Below, piece by piece: positions 8,458 to 17,375 of a stretch of 64,000 nucleotides of DNA (its first letter is position 1; each line of letters starts with the position of its first letter). The stretch lies in contig WLWP01000002.1 in assembly GCA_012103505.1 (NCBI GenBank), positions 124,001 through 188,000 of the forward strand. Direction: 5' to 3'. The DNA comes from Pseudomonadales bacterium. GTDB lineage: Bacteria > Pseudomonadota > Gammaproteobacteria > Pseudomonadales > Azotimanducaceae. A program made the translations under genes and the position numbers. Under the pieces are notes generated by a model. It had not been told where the DNA came from. It did no database searches and saw nothing but the letters and a program-made list of their open reading frames with translations.

Positions 8458-8788
8458 GTTTTCCAGTTTTCTGTCTCCGCACTTTTTTTGATCCGTGCCT
8501 ATTCTTTTGGACTCCTGTCCTTTCTTTATTGGTTCCTTCTTTTGATTCGGGGTCCTTCTTTTGATTCGGGGTCCTTCTTTCTTTTGCTTCGGGTTTCTTC
8601 TTTTGACTCAGGTTCCCTTGTTTAGGATCCTGGTTTATCCAAGCCCTTGTTTTGGATCCGCGCCGTTGTAGCCCATACTTTTTTCATAGCTTGGCATTAC
8701 AACCCAAATATATACAAACCATGGTTCGGCTGGGATAATAGCCGGCTTTGTGCGCCGGTTTGGCGTAGTTATTTTTCCCGGGGAGCTC
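8458..8788. other. Gene-free region with pyrimidine-rich degenerate repeats
   Basis: No gene is supported here. The first half is C/T-rich on the plus strand and contains a degenerate repeat family (see the repeat at 8534). The second half has an imperfect hairpin around 8740-8760 (AGCCGGC, 7-base loop, GCCGGTT with one G-T wobble). A GATAAT-like element about 55 bases before the moxR ATG could be a -10 box. No good -35 box accompanies it. Confidence 0.5.
8534..8633. repeat. Degenerate ~19-bp tandem repeats (TCCTTCTTTTGATTCGGGG)
   Basis: Two perfect 19-base copies at 8534-8552 and 8553-8571 are followed by three diverged copies of 22, 19 and 21 bases. All keep a CTTCTTTTG-x-x-TC-GG core. Weaker echoes continue on both sides from about 8490 to 8660. 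They lie between tesB and the moxR-like gene. Confidence 0.8.
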
Positions 8789-9727
8789 ATGGCTGATATA
8801 CAAAAAATGGCCGAATCTGTTGCGTCTTTGAAGGCGCATTTCGAAGAATTCAATTATATCTGTAGCGATCAGATCGCCACCGCAGTCTGGCTTGCGTTCC
8901 ACCTACGCAAACCAGTCCTGATTGAAGGGCCACCTGGGGTGGGTAAGACCGAATTGGCAAAAACCGCCTCTGAGATGTTCGAGCTGCCTTTGATTCGTCT
9001 GCAGTGCTACGAGGGTTTGGATGAATCCAAAGCGATCTACGAATGGAAGTATGGCAAGCAGCTGCTTTATACCCAGGTGCTCAAAGAGGCCCTAGATGAA
9101 GTACTCCAAGGCGCCAAAGGCTTCGCACAGTCTGTGACTCGGCTACATGAGTTTGGCGACATCTTCTTTTCCGAAGAGTTTTTAGAGCCAAGGCCACTTC
9201 TTAAGGCGCTCCGCGAAGACGACGGTTGCGTGCTTCTCATCGACGAAGTAGACAAGTCTGACCACGAGTTCGAATCCCTGCTTTTGGAAATCCTGTCCGA
9301 CTATCAAGTGTCTATACCGGAAATTGGCACGGTTAAGGCGAATCGCGAACCACCGATGGTTTTCCTAACTTCGAACAATACCCGGGAAATATCAGACGCC
9401 TTAAAGCGTCGTTGTTTGCATCTCTACATTCCATTCCCAGACGTTGAACTTGAGCAGAAAATTATCCACGCTCGCGTACCAGAGGTGCCACCCGAGCTGC
9501 AACGCCAGCTGGTTGCCTTTATCCACGAATTGCGCGACCTTGATTTAAAGAAGGTTCCGGCCATCTCTGAGACCATCGATTGGGCTCGCACCCTGATGCT
9601 CTTGCATACAGAAGTACTCGAGCCGACGCTTATCCGCGACACACTCAATGTCATCTTGAAGTTTCAGGAAGATATTGAGAACGTCGAGTCCGAGATTAAC
9701 TCGATAACCGCGAAAGTTCGCAAGTAG
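8789..9727 (+). CDS. MoxR-family AAA+ ATPase
   Basis: A 312-residue AAA+ protein with Walker A GPPGVGKTELA, Walker B CVLLIDEVDKSD, a sensor-1 region FLTSNNTRE and arginine-containing ALKRRCLHLYIPFP. MoxR ATPases act as chaperone-like machines with a VWA-domain partner to assemble or activate metalloenzymes and membrane complexes. The ATG at 8789 has GGGGAG just upstream and is preferred over a GTG at 8750. Its partner, the CoxE-like VWA gene, follows after 11 bases. No client such as a Mo-Cu CO dehydrogenase is visible nearby, so the target is unknown. The opp operon starts 67 bases after the partner. Confidence 0.88.
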   Translation: MADIQKMAESVASLKAHFEEFNYICSDQIATAVWLAFHLRKPVLIEGPPGVGKTELAKTASEMFELPLIRLQCYEGLDESKAIYEWKYGKQLLYTQVLKEALDEVLQGAKGFAQSVTRLHEFGDIFFSEEFLEPRPLLKALREDDGCVLLIDEVDKSDHEFESLLLEILSDYQVSIPEIGTVKANREPPMVFLTSNNTREISDALKRRCLHLYIPFPDVELEQKIIHARVPEVPPELQRQLVAFIHELRDLDLKKVPAISETIDWARTLMLLHTEVLEPTLIRDTLNVILKFQEDIENVESEINSITAKVRK

Positions 9728-9738
9728 ACAAACACTAA

Positions 9739-11247
9739 ATGGATCGCACGCTCACCAATTTTATCCGGTCGTTACGCATGGCGGAGGTACGCATCTCCAC
9801 AGCGGAAACGCTGGATGCTATGAACACCGTTGAATTGGTGGGATACAGGGATCGTGAATTCTTAAAGCACTCTTTGTCGTTGGTGTTGCCAAAAACTGCC
9901 GACGAAAAGGAAGCCTACGACGCGTGCTTCGACCAATTTTTCGCACATCATGACGTTAGCGGCGAGCGCAACGAAAATGCCGAAAGCGAACATGAGGGCG
10001 AAGGCGAGGAAGACGAGAATTCCGGCGAAGGTGAGGGCGAAGGCGGCGGTTCCGGTGGGCAACGCCAACCGGGAGAGCCAAATGCAGGCAAGAAGAAGAA
10101 AAAGTCCAAAGCCAAGCCAAACAACAATCTCTACGAAGAAGAACCAGAAGAAGATCTAGGCCAAGGTGAGATGACTGACGCTCAGTCTGCGCTTGGACAA
10201 CTTCTCATGTCTAATTCTCGGGTAGAGCTCAGCATGGAAATGGCGCGAGCTGGTGAAGAAGTGAACGTCCGAGACATCCAAATCTTCACCCAAAAAGGCT
10301 TATATTCTCGAAGGGTCATGGATGAGATGGGGTTAGCAGATCTCAACCAGGAGATTTCAAATCTCAAGGATATGCCGTCAATTCCTGCTCGCCGTCTTGG
10401 ACAGGAGCTGAAACGTCGCCGAGACTTTTTGCGCGAACAAGTTCGGGATTATGTTGAGCGTCAGTTTTTGCTCAACGCAGATGTTTCCGGTAAAAAACTG
10501 CGTGAGGAGCTGTTACGCAAGGTTAAGCTCTCAAACGTCGAGCATCGGAATTTCAGGCTAATCCAAGAAATCGTCTACAAAATGGCGGAACGATTGTCTG
10601 CCCTGCACTCCCGGCGCAAGAAAATATTCAAGCGTGGCGCACTTAACGTGCCGAGAACCCTGCGCCACAACATGTCATACGACGGCGCGATTTTCGATCT
10701 GCACTGGAAATCGGTGAAGGTAGACCGCCCCAAGGTATTTGCCATATGCGACGTATCAGGATCGGTCGCCGCCTACGCGCGCTTCATGTTGATGTTCCTA
10801 TACAGCCTCGATGAGGTCATGCCTAAGGTTCGAAGTTTCGCGTTTTCATCAGATTTAGCTGAAGTCACCGATCTTTTTGAGCGCAATCACATTGAAGATG
10901 CCATCGCGAAAGTCGTGCGCGACTACAGCGGTGGCTCGACTGACTATGGGCAAGCTCTGATCGATTTCAAGAAACACTGTCTTGATGACGTCGACAATCG
11001 GACAACGATTATTATTTTAGGAGACGCTCGAAACAACTACGGCGATGCGCAAGCCGACATTTTGAAAGAAATGTATGACCGCAGCAAACGGGTCATCTGG
11101 CTAAATCCAGAATCCCGTCTGTCGTGGAACACTGGCGATTCTGAGATGCGTAAATATCAGGCGTATTCGCATCAAGTTGAAGAATGTAATTCGCTGATGC
11201 ACCTCGAACGCGTGGTCGGAAACTTGCTAAAACAAGCCGCCCACTAG
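9739..11247 (+). CDS. CoxE-like VWA-domain protein, MoxR partner
   Basis: A 502-residue protein with an N-terminal helical part, a very acidic and Gly-rich linker at about residues 75-145 (EGEGEEDENSGEGEGEGGG, then a KKKKK stretch), and a C-terminal VWA domain. The metal-ion site is seen as D-V-S-G-S in ICDVSGSVAAYA, with the later GGSTDYGQAL Thr/Asp segment and the ILGDARNN strand. CoxE-type proteins pair with MoxR ATPases. Here the ATG lies 11 bases after the moxR stop. The acidic linker between the two halves recalls the CobT subunit found later in this window (22.5 kb), which is paired with an AAA+ subunit in the same way. Confidence 0.85.
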   Translation: MDRTLTNFIRSLRMAEVRISTAETLDAMNTVELVGYRDREFLKHSLSLVLPKTADEKEAYDACFDQFFAHHDVSGERNENAESEHEGEGEEDENSGEGEGEGGGSGGQRQPGEPNAGKKKKKSKAKPNNNLYEEEPEEDLGQGEMTDAQSALGQLLMSNSRVELSMEMARAGEEVNVRDIQIFTQKGLYSRRVMDEMGLADLNQEISNLKDMPSIPARRLGQELKRRRDFLREQVRDYVERQFLLNADVSGKKLREELLRKVKLSNVEHRNFRLIQEIVYKMAERLSALHSRRKKIFKRGALNVPRTLRHNMSYDGAIFDLHWKSVKVDRPKVFAICDVSGSVAAYARFMLMFLYSLDEVMPKVRSFAFSSDLAEVTDLFERNHIEDAIAKVVRDYSGGSTDYGQALIDFKKHCLDDVDNRTTIIILGDARNNYGDAQADILKEMYDRSKRVIWLNPESRLSWNTGDSEMRKYQAYSHQVEECNSLMHLERVVGNLLKQAAH

Positions 11248-11268
11248 TCGGACACAACTCAAACATAA

Positions 11269-11283
11269 ACCGTCATAGACGGT
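11269..11283. promoter_or_regulatory. Short perfect inverted repeat before oppA
   Basis: ACCGTC and GACGGT flank a 3-base spacer, 30 bases before the oppA ATG and directly overlapping a TACAAT that could be a -10 box. It could be an operator or an RNA hairpin in the 5' region. There is no T-tract, so a terminator for the preceding VWA gene is unlikely. Confidence 0.4.
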
Positions 11284-11313
11284 ACAATCACTACCTCGAA
11301 TGTGGGGTTATCG

Positions 11314-13023
11314 ATGACAGCATCTCCGTCAACGGATAGTGAATCAGGTTTCGCACGAAGTGCTGGCAAGCAGCTACTCATTTTCGGTTTGAGCGCATTT
11401 ATTGGTATTGGGCTATTAATGTTCGCGCTCCAAACCGTAGCAGGCTTGGTAGGTTCAAGCACAACTTCCGCCCAGGCCATCGATGACGCCAACAACACCA
11501 TCTCCATCGCCATTCGAGAAGAACCTCCCCAGCTAGATTCAACAGTCGCGACAGACACGAGCTCCGGCATGATAATCGGTCATGTTTTGGAAGGTTTGTT
11601 ACGAATGGATGCGCATGACCAGCTTGAGGCAGCGATTGCCTACAAGTGGGAGGTCACCAACACGCGTGCACATTTCTGGCTGCGTGACGATGCCAAATGG
11701 AGCGATGGTTCAACCGTGACCGCTCACGATTTTGTCTTCGGGTGGAAAACAGCGTTATCTCCGGAAGTCGCTTCCGAGTACGCATTCTTGCTGTTCCACA
11801 TCAAAAACGGTCGCGCGATCAACGCTGGTGAACTCCCCACATCTGAGCTGGGGGTTAGCGCACCTAACGATTTCGAGCTAATTGTCGATCTCGAGCGACC
11901 GGTGGCGTTTTTTGACAAGATGGTCACCTTTCCAACGTACCTACCCGTCCAGCAAAAGTTTTATGAAGCAACAGATGGCAAGTACGGTGCTGATGCTGTC
12001 GAGCTGATCTACAACGGACCATACAAAATCAACAGCTGGGTCCACGGATCTAGCCTCCTGCTGGAAAAGAACGAACACTATTGGGATCGTGATCGGATTG
12101 CGATCGACAAAATCAACATCGCCTATATAACCAGCGATTTCACAGCCAGGCTCAATTTCTTCAAAGACGACAAAATTGCCACCACGATGCTCATGGCAGA
12201 AAATTTGGACAGTGCACTTGAGGAACGATGGCAAATAAAGAAGCACCAGGACGGCGCAATATTCTTCTTAGAGTTTAACCATCGGGAAAACCGCATCACC
12301 CAGAACTATAACCTGCGTCGATCAATGCAACTCGTTCTAGATATGGAAGAACTGGTCTACAAGGTCACTAAGCTGCCAGGCTATTTACCCGGCGAATCGC
12401 TCTTTCCTGAGTTCCTAATGGGGGTCGAGACCAATTTCAGGAAAGAATACCCAGCACCAAAAAATCACTTGGATCGGGACAAAGCCTTAGAGCTACTAGA
12501 TTCTGCCAAACAGGAACTGGGCCTAGACGCGATCCCGCCTATTATGCTGTTGACTGGCGACAATCCAGTTTCCAACATCCAGGCGGAGTGGGTACAGGCC
12601 AGCCTGAAGAAACACCTCGGCCTAGATATACGCATCGACAAACAAATCTTCAAACAGCGATTGGCGAAGATGACGGCCGGCGAATTCGATATGGTGCTAG
12701 CCGGATGGGGACCAGACTACGATGATCCGCTAACGTTTGGCGATTTGTTTGCATCATGGAATCTCAACAATCGTGGTCGCTACGCGAGCGAAACCATGGA
12801 TGGACTAATTAACCAGGTACAAAATTCGGTAGATCCAACTACACGTATGCGCCTCTTCGCTCAGATACAACAACTTCTGTACGATGACGCGGTGATATTG
12901 CCGATGTACGAGCGTGGCGTAACCTACGTAGTGCACCCTCGATTGAAAGGTATGAAACGTCGAGTCATCGGTCCTGAAATGGATTTCACAAATGCTTATA
13001 TCGAACCTCTCGGTGTGAACTAA
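11314..13023 (+). CDS. oppA: Oligopeptide ABC transporter, substrate-binding protein
   Basis: A 569-residue extracellular solute-binding protein of family 5. Recognisable features are EPPQLDSTVATDTSSG near the N terminus, LRDDAKWSDGSTVTAHDFVFGWKTALSPE, NGPYKINSWVHGSSLLLEKNEHYWD and FDMVLAGWGPDYDDPLTF. It binds peptides in the periplasm and delivers them to OppBC. The N terminus is unusual: about 17 polar residues precede a long hydrophobic stretch (about residues 20-43). It therefore may be tethered to the inner membrane, although an A-Q-A site at about residue 54 could allow cleavage. The ATG at 11314 has GGGG 7 bases upstream; a GTG at 11302 is the alternative. First gene of the opp operon, 6 bases before oppB. 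Confidence 0.9.
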   Translation: MTASPSTDSESGFARSAGKQLLIFGLSAFIGIGLLMFALQTVAGLVGSSTTSAQAIDDANNTISIAIREEPPQLDSTVATDTSSGMIIGHVLEGLLRMDAHDQLEAAIAYKWEVTNTRAHFWLRDDAKWSDGSTVTAHDFVFGWKTALSPEVASEYAFLLFHIKNGRAINAGELPTSELGVSAPNDFELIVDLERPVAFFDKMVTFPTYLPVQQKFYEATDGKYGADAVELIYNGPYKINSWVHGSSLLLEKNEHYWDRDRIAIDKINIAYITSDFTARLNFFKDDKIATTMLMAENLDSALEERWQIKKHQDGAIFFLEFNHRENRITQNYNLRRSMQLVLDMEELVYKVTKLPGYLPGESLFPEFLMGVETNFRKEYPAPKNHLDRDKALELLDSAKQELGLDAIPPIMLLTGDNPVSNIQAEWVQASLKKHLGLDIRIDKQIFKQRLAKMTAGEFDMVLAGWGPDYDDPLTFGDLFASWNLNNRGRYASETMDGLINQVQNSVDPTTRMRLFAQIQQLLYDDAVILPMYERGVTYVVHPRLKGMKRRVIGPEMDFTNAYIEPLGVN

Positions 13024-13029
13024 CCCTAC

Positions 13030-13962
13030 ATGGCACGCTACGCACTCAAACGTTTCCTACAAGGCTTGATCACGATCTGGTTTATCGCGACCGCGACATT
13101 CTTCGGCATGCACGCGGTGCCCGGAGACGCCCTAACTGGGGAAAAAGCGCTAACAGAAAAGATCCGTGAGAACCTAGAGATTAAGTACGGGCTCGACCAA
13201 CCCGTCATTACCCAATATGGAATTTTCCTCAAGAATCTAGCTAAGGGTGATCTCGGTATCTCCTTCACACAAGAAAACAGACACGTAAACGATATAATCG
13301 CAGAACACTTCCCTGTTTCTGCCACACTCGGCGTTCTCGCCATATTTTTCGCAGCCATCGGTGGCATCCTCTGGGGGGCGCTCACCGCGCTATATCGCAA
13401 CCGTTTACCCGACACCATCATCATGTTTCTCGTGATCCTTGGGATCTCCGTACCAAGCTTTGTCGTTGCGGCACTTGGACAGCTTTCACTGGTCAATATC
13501 AACGATGTCGCTGGCACGTCTGTATTACCGGTTGGTGGATGGGGAACGGTGTGGCACATGATCGTGCCGTCGCTCGTTCTTGGACTTTCAACCATGGCCT
13601 ACCTGACACGACTCATGCGTTCGTCCATGCTCGAGATCGTGAGTTCGGACTTTGTGCGTACAGCCAAAGCAAAAGGCGTACCGGCCGCACAAATATTCAC
13701 CAGACACCAACTGCGCAACGCGATTTTACCTGTCATCACAGTGCTGGGACCTTCGATCGCGACTATCACGACTGGCGGTTTTGTCGTAGAGATCATATTT
13801 GCGATACCAGGACTCGGTCGCTACTTTGTCCAAGCCGTCCAGCAACTCGACTACACGGTGATCATGGGCACAACTGTGTTCTATGGAGCTTTTTTGGTAT
13901 TCATGGTCATTCTTGTCGATCTCATCTACGGCTGGATCGATCCTCGCGTGCGGCTTGAATAA
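13030..13962 (+). CDS. oppB: Oligopeptide ABC transporter, permease OppB
   Basis: A 310-residue inner-membrane permease of the DppB/OppB type. It has about six membrane segments, a first helix in RFLQGLITIWFIATATFF, the large periplasmic loop with KYGLDQPVITQY and GDLGIS, and the EAA-type coupling loop DFVRTAKAKGVPAAQIFTRHQLRNA, which contacts the ATPases. It ends IDPRVRLE as in the family. Its stop abuts the oppC start with no gap. Length and motifs are normal, unlike its partner OppC. Confidence 0.94.
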   Translation: MARYALKRFLQGLITIWFIATATFFGMHAVPGDALTGEKALTEKIRENLEIKYGLDQPVITQYGIFLKNLAKGDLGISFTQENRHVNDIIAEHFPVSATLGVLAIFFAAIGGILWGALTALYRNRLPDTIIMFLVILGISVPSFVVAALGQLSLVNINDVAGTSVLPVGGWGTVWHMIVPSLVLGLSTMAYLTRLMRSSMLEIVSSDFVRTAKAKGVPAAQIFTRHQLRNAILPVITVLGPSIATITTGGFVVEIIFAIPGLGRYFVQAVQQLDYTVIMGTTVFYGAFLVFMVILVDLIYGWIDPRVRLE

Positions 13963-15327
13963 ATGAAGGCCACTCAAACAACAACAACTTTCGCGGCCGA
14001 TGCTTTTGCACCTTTAGTTCAGGACCAGGACGTCCAAGCGATCTCCCGCCCGTCTTTATCATATTGGCAGGATGCGTGGCTTCGTCTACGCGCAAACAGG
14101 CGAGCGCTCATCTCCCTTTGGATTGTCATCGGCTTGCTGCTATTTACTTTTCTTGGTCCAGCAGTCTGGCAAGTTGATCCATCAGTACAAGATGTGGAAC
14201 AAATCTCACAAGCACCAGGTGCAAATCGCAGTGTCACATTAGTCGAAGAGTACGTACCTTGGCAGGGAGAAGGCTCGAGCAGCTTTGCTTTTGCGGAAAC
14301 CCCGACCACACAAAGTGTTCGACTGCAGTGGGACAATTTTAGTCCGCAATATGGGTATCGCATTTACCGCACACCGTACTCTATTGGACCAGAGCGAGCC
14401 TTTGGCCTACCTCTGGCAGAGAGTACCGAACCATTCTTCGAGGATCGCCTCGACCTGCGCCCAATGAGTTATTACTACACTGTGATGGCGATGGATGCGG
14501 ATGGTGAAAATACCGATAACTACCACACCATCGCGGGTACAGTAGCCCGCGTCATCACGCTGGAAGATGCACGTTCCAGAGGTCTCGTCGCAGCGCAAGA
14601 CAATCCCCCCATGGGTACCGCTTACCAGTTGGCTTGGCATCCACTTGGCACGGACTATCTCGGGCGGGATATGCTCGCGCGACTGATGCACGGTGCCCGG
14701 GTGTCGCTCTTTATCGGGTTCTTCGCACCATTTCTCTACGTTTTGATCGGTGTCATTTACGGCAGCACGGCAGGGTTCCTGGGGGGCGTAACTGACCAGT
14801 TGATGATGCGTTTTGCCGACTTTGTCGTCGCCCTACCTTTCTTGCTCTTCATGATCTTATTCAAGGTAATGACCAACACCGGACCAGGTGAGAGCGGCAT
14901 AATCCCTATGTTGTTCGCCATGGTCGTCCTTCTTTGGCCTGCTACTGCCCGGCTGGTTCGCGGTCAAATTCTACAAATTCGTGAAGAAGGTTATATCAGC
15001 GCCAGCCGCCTGCTAGGTGCAAAGACTAACTATCTCGTCCTGCGTCACATGATTCCCAACACAATGGGGGTGATTCTGGTCACGATAACATTTGCCGTCC
15101 CAAGTGCTATTTTCACCGAAGCGTTCTTGTCATTTATTGGCATGGGAGTCGCACCGCCAACACCCAGTTGGGGCTCAATGTGTAACGAAGGCATCAAGAC
15201 TATGCTGACTCATCCCCATGAGCTTATTTTTCCTGCGCTTTTCATCAGCATCACAGTGCTAGCTTTTAACATGTTAGGCGACGGACTGCGGGATGCGCTC
15301 GACGCAAGAATGAGGAACAGAGAGTAG
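13963..15327 (+). CDS. oppC: Oligopeptide ABC transporter, permease OppC with FN3-like periplasmic insertion
   Basis: A 454-residue permease, about 150 longer than usual OppC/DppC. Residues 40-66 form the first membrane helix. The second part, from about residue 226 (HPLGTDYLGRDML), is ordinary OppC with the coupling loop YISASRLLGAKTNYLVLRHMIPN. Between them lie about 160 residues where the family has about 40. Residues roughly 88-200 look like a fibronectin type III/Ig-like sandwich, with VRLQWDN, GYRIYRTPYS, then D-L-R-P-x-S-Y-Y-Y-T-V-M-A-M-D-A-D-G. The insertion would face the periplasm, where OppA docks. It starts at the base after the oppB stop, and oppD follows after 1 base. The permease call is firm; the FN3 assignment is from pattern only. 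Confidence 0.9.
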   Translation: MKATQTTTTFAADAFAPLVQDQDVQAISRPSLSYWQDAWLRLRANRRALISLWIVIGLLLFTFLGPAVWQVDPSVQDVEQISQAPGANRSVTLVEEYVPWQGEGSSSFAFAETPTTQSVRLQWDNFSPQYGYRIYRTPYSIGPERAFGLPLAESTEPFFEDRLDLRPMSYYYTVMAMDADGENTDNYHTIAGTVARVITLEDARSRGLVAAQDNPPMGTAYQLAWHPLGTDYLGRDMLARLMHGARVSLFIGFFAPFLYVLIGVIYGSTAGFLGGVTDQLMMRFADFVVALPFLLFMILFKVMTNTGPGESGIIPMLFAMVVLLWPATARLVRGQILQIREEGYISASRLLGAKTNYLVLRHMIPNTMGVILVTITFAVPSAIFTEAFLSFIGMGVAPPTPSWGSMCNEGIKTMLTHPHELIFPALFISITVLAFNMLGDGLRDALDARMRNRE

Positions 15328-15328
15328 T

Positions 15329-16345
15329 ATGTCCGACCCTTTGTTAAGCGTTAAAGATCTGGCTGTCGAGTTCGACACATACGGCGGCACTGTACAAGCC
15401 GTTCGCGGTGTTTCCTTCGATGTTGAATCGAGCAAAACTCTTGCTATCGTAGGTGAATCTGGCTGCGGCAAATCCGTTACTGTCCAGAGCATCATGGGTC
15501 TCATCCCGATACCTCCTGGCAAAATCACATCCGGGCAAGCACACCTTCGGGATATGGACATCCTTGGTCAAAAAACGGTCAACGGACAAGACATTCGCGG
15601 CGACCAAATTGGCATGATTTTCCAGGACCCAATGACGTCGCTAAACCCAACAATGAACATAGGCAGCCAGATAGCCGAGACGTTGGTTGTCCATCGAGGT
15701 TTCAGTAAGAAAGCCGCCTTCAATCGAGCCATAGAACTGCTCGACTTAACCAAAATTCCCGAACCGGACAAACGAGCCAAGCAGTACCCGTTCGAGTTTT
15801 CCGGCGGCATGTTACAGCGTGCGATGATCGCCATGGCGATCGCCTGCGAACCCGCACTTCTCATCGCTGACGAGCCGACCACCGCCCTAGATGTGACCAT
15901 ACAAGCACAGATACTAGACCTCCTCAGCGAGCTACAAAAAGAAACAGGGATGGCAATCATCCTAATAACACACGATCTGGGTGTGGTAGCTCGCATGGCA
16001 GATGACGTCGCCGTGATGTACGCGGGAGAAATTGTCGAGCAAGGCACTGTCGACCAGATTTTTTACTCATCAGCCCACCCGTACACACTAGGGCTGCGCG
16101 CAGCCATGCCAAGCAACGACCGCAGCGGTAGCAACATACTCAAACCTATCGATGGCTCGCCACCGGATCTCTTCCATCCCCCCGAAGGATGTGGCTATTG
16201 TGCCCGATGTCCTTGGGCGATGCAGATTTGCGAAGACGAACCGCCACCGATCATTGAACTTAAAGGTGAGCACTTGGGTCGTTGTTGGCTCCACCATGAA
16301 GCCAATACCAGGGTGGTTGCGGAGATTCACGAGGGTCGATCATGA
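15329..16345 (+). CDS. oppD: Oligopeptide ABC transporter, ATPase OppD
   Basis: A 338-residue ABC ATPase with Walker A GESGCGKS, Q-loop FQDPMTSLNP, signature FSGGMLQR and Walker B LLIADEPTTALD. The OPN/DppD-type C-terminal extension has four Cys (GYCARCPWAMQIC and later GRCWLH). In related dipeptide ATPases such Cys bind a 4Fe-4S cluster. It powers peptide import with OppF on the cytoplasmic side of OppBC. Its stop overlaps the oppF ATG by 4 bases. Confidence 0.94.
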   Translation: MSDPLLSVKDLAVEFDTYGGTVQAVRGVSFDVESSKTLAIVGESGCGKSVTVQSIMGLIPIPPGKITSGQAHLRDMDILGQKTVNGQDIRGDQIGMIFQDPMTSLNPTMNIGSQIAETLVVHRGFSKKAAFNRAIELLDLTKIPEPDKRAKQYPFEFSGGMLQRAMIAMAIACEPALLIADEPTTALDVTIQAQILDLLSELQKETGMAIILITHDLGVVARMADDVAVMYAGEIVEQGTVDQIFYSSAHPYTLGLRAAMPSNDRSGSNILKPIDGSPPDLFHPPEGCGYCARCPWAMQICEDEPPPIIELKGEHLGRCWLHHEANTRVVAEIHEGRS

Positions 16346-17367
16346 CCCAAGATACGACGTCCGCTAGAAAGCCATTGGTTCGTATAGAGAACCTTGTTAA
16401 GCATTTCGATCTAGGCAAGGGGCAGCGAATCCACGCAGTTGACGATGTTTCGCTGACAATTGGTGAACGTGAGATTGTCGGCCTAGTTGGCGAATCTGGG
16501 TCTGGAAAGTCGACCCTTGGCAAAACACTCCTTGGCCTCCATGACAAAACTGCGGGTACCGCTCATTTTGGCGACGCCGAACTGCCAAGTAGTTATACGT
16601 CAAAGGACTTCCAGACCTGGGCACCACGGATGCAAATGATCTTCCAAGATCCCTACTCCTCGCTCAATCCCCGGATGACCGTTGGGGAAATAGTTGGCGA
16701 AGGCTTAGCCCTACACAGCGCATTCAACAAACGCGAGGTTAACGACAAGGTTGCCGATTGGTTAACCCAGGTTGGCTTGCAGGCTGATCACATGTCACGT
16801 TACCCACACGAATTTTCAGGTGGCCAACGGCAACGAATTGGTATCGCCCGGGCGTTGATTCTCGAGCCAGAATTCGTCGTCTGCGATGAGCCCATATCAG
16901 CACTCGATGTGTCAGTCCAAGCACAGGTCATCAACCTCTTGGACGAGCTAAAAGACAGTATGGGGCTGACTTTACTGTTCATTGCTCACGACCTATCTAT
17001 GGTTCGCTACGTGAGCGACCGCATGGCGGTAATGTACTTGGGTAGTTTGGTCGAGGTGGGCAATGCGGACGAAGTCTTTTTCGAGCCTTTACACCCCTAT
17101 ACAAAGATCCTGGTTGGCTCAAATCCAGAACCGGACCCAAACACGGAACGTGCACGGGCATCGACAACGATCGAAGGCGAAATCCCGTCTCCTGTAAACG
17201 TTCCAAGCGGTTGTCGATTCGCGAATCGCTGCCCAGAAGTGCATGACCGTTGTCGGCATGAAACGCCAGAGCTCATCCCGCTAGTCGCAACTGATCTGGA
17301 TATTGAAAGAGAACAAAAGGAAGGCAGTGACATGCCCCGTCGTGTGGCATGTCACTTATTTAGTTAG
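16342..17367 (+). CDS. oppF: Oligopeptide ABC transporter, ATPase OppF
   Basis: A 341-residue ABC ATPase with Walker A GESGSGKS, Q-loop FQDPYSSLNPRMTVGEIV, signature FSGGQRQRIGIARAL and Walker B VVCDEPISALDVSVQAQ. The C-terminal Cys-rich tail (GCRFANRCP, then VACHLF) is standard for OppF. Last gene of the opp operon. It ends 8 bases from the convergent RRM-protein gene, so any terminator must lie within coding sequence or be shared. Confidence 0.94.
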   Translation: MTQDTTSARKPLVRIENLVKHFDLGKGQRIHAVDDVSLTIGEREIVGLVGESGSGKSTLGKTLLGLHDKTAGTAHFGDAELPSSYTSKDFQTWAPRMQMIFQDPYSSLNPRMTVGEIVGEGLALHSAFNKREVNDKVADWLTQVGLQADHMSRYPHEFSGGQRQRIGIARALILEPEFVVCDEPISALDVSVQAQVINLLDELKDSMGLTLLFIAHDLSMVRYVSDRMAVMYLGSLVEVGNADEVFFEPLHPYTKILVGSNPEPDPNTERARASTTIEGEIPSPVNVPSGCRFANRCPEVHDRCRHETPELIPLVATDLDIEREQKEGSDMPRRVACHLFS

Positions 17368-17375
17368 CGCTATCC

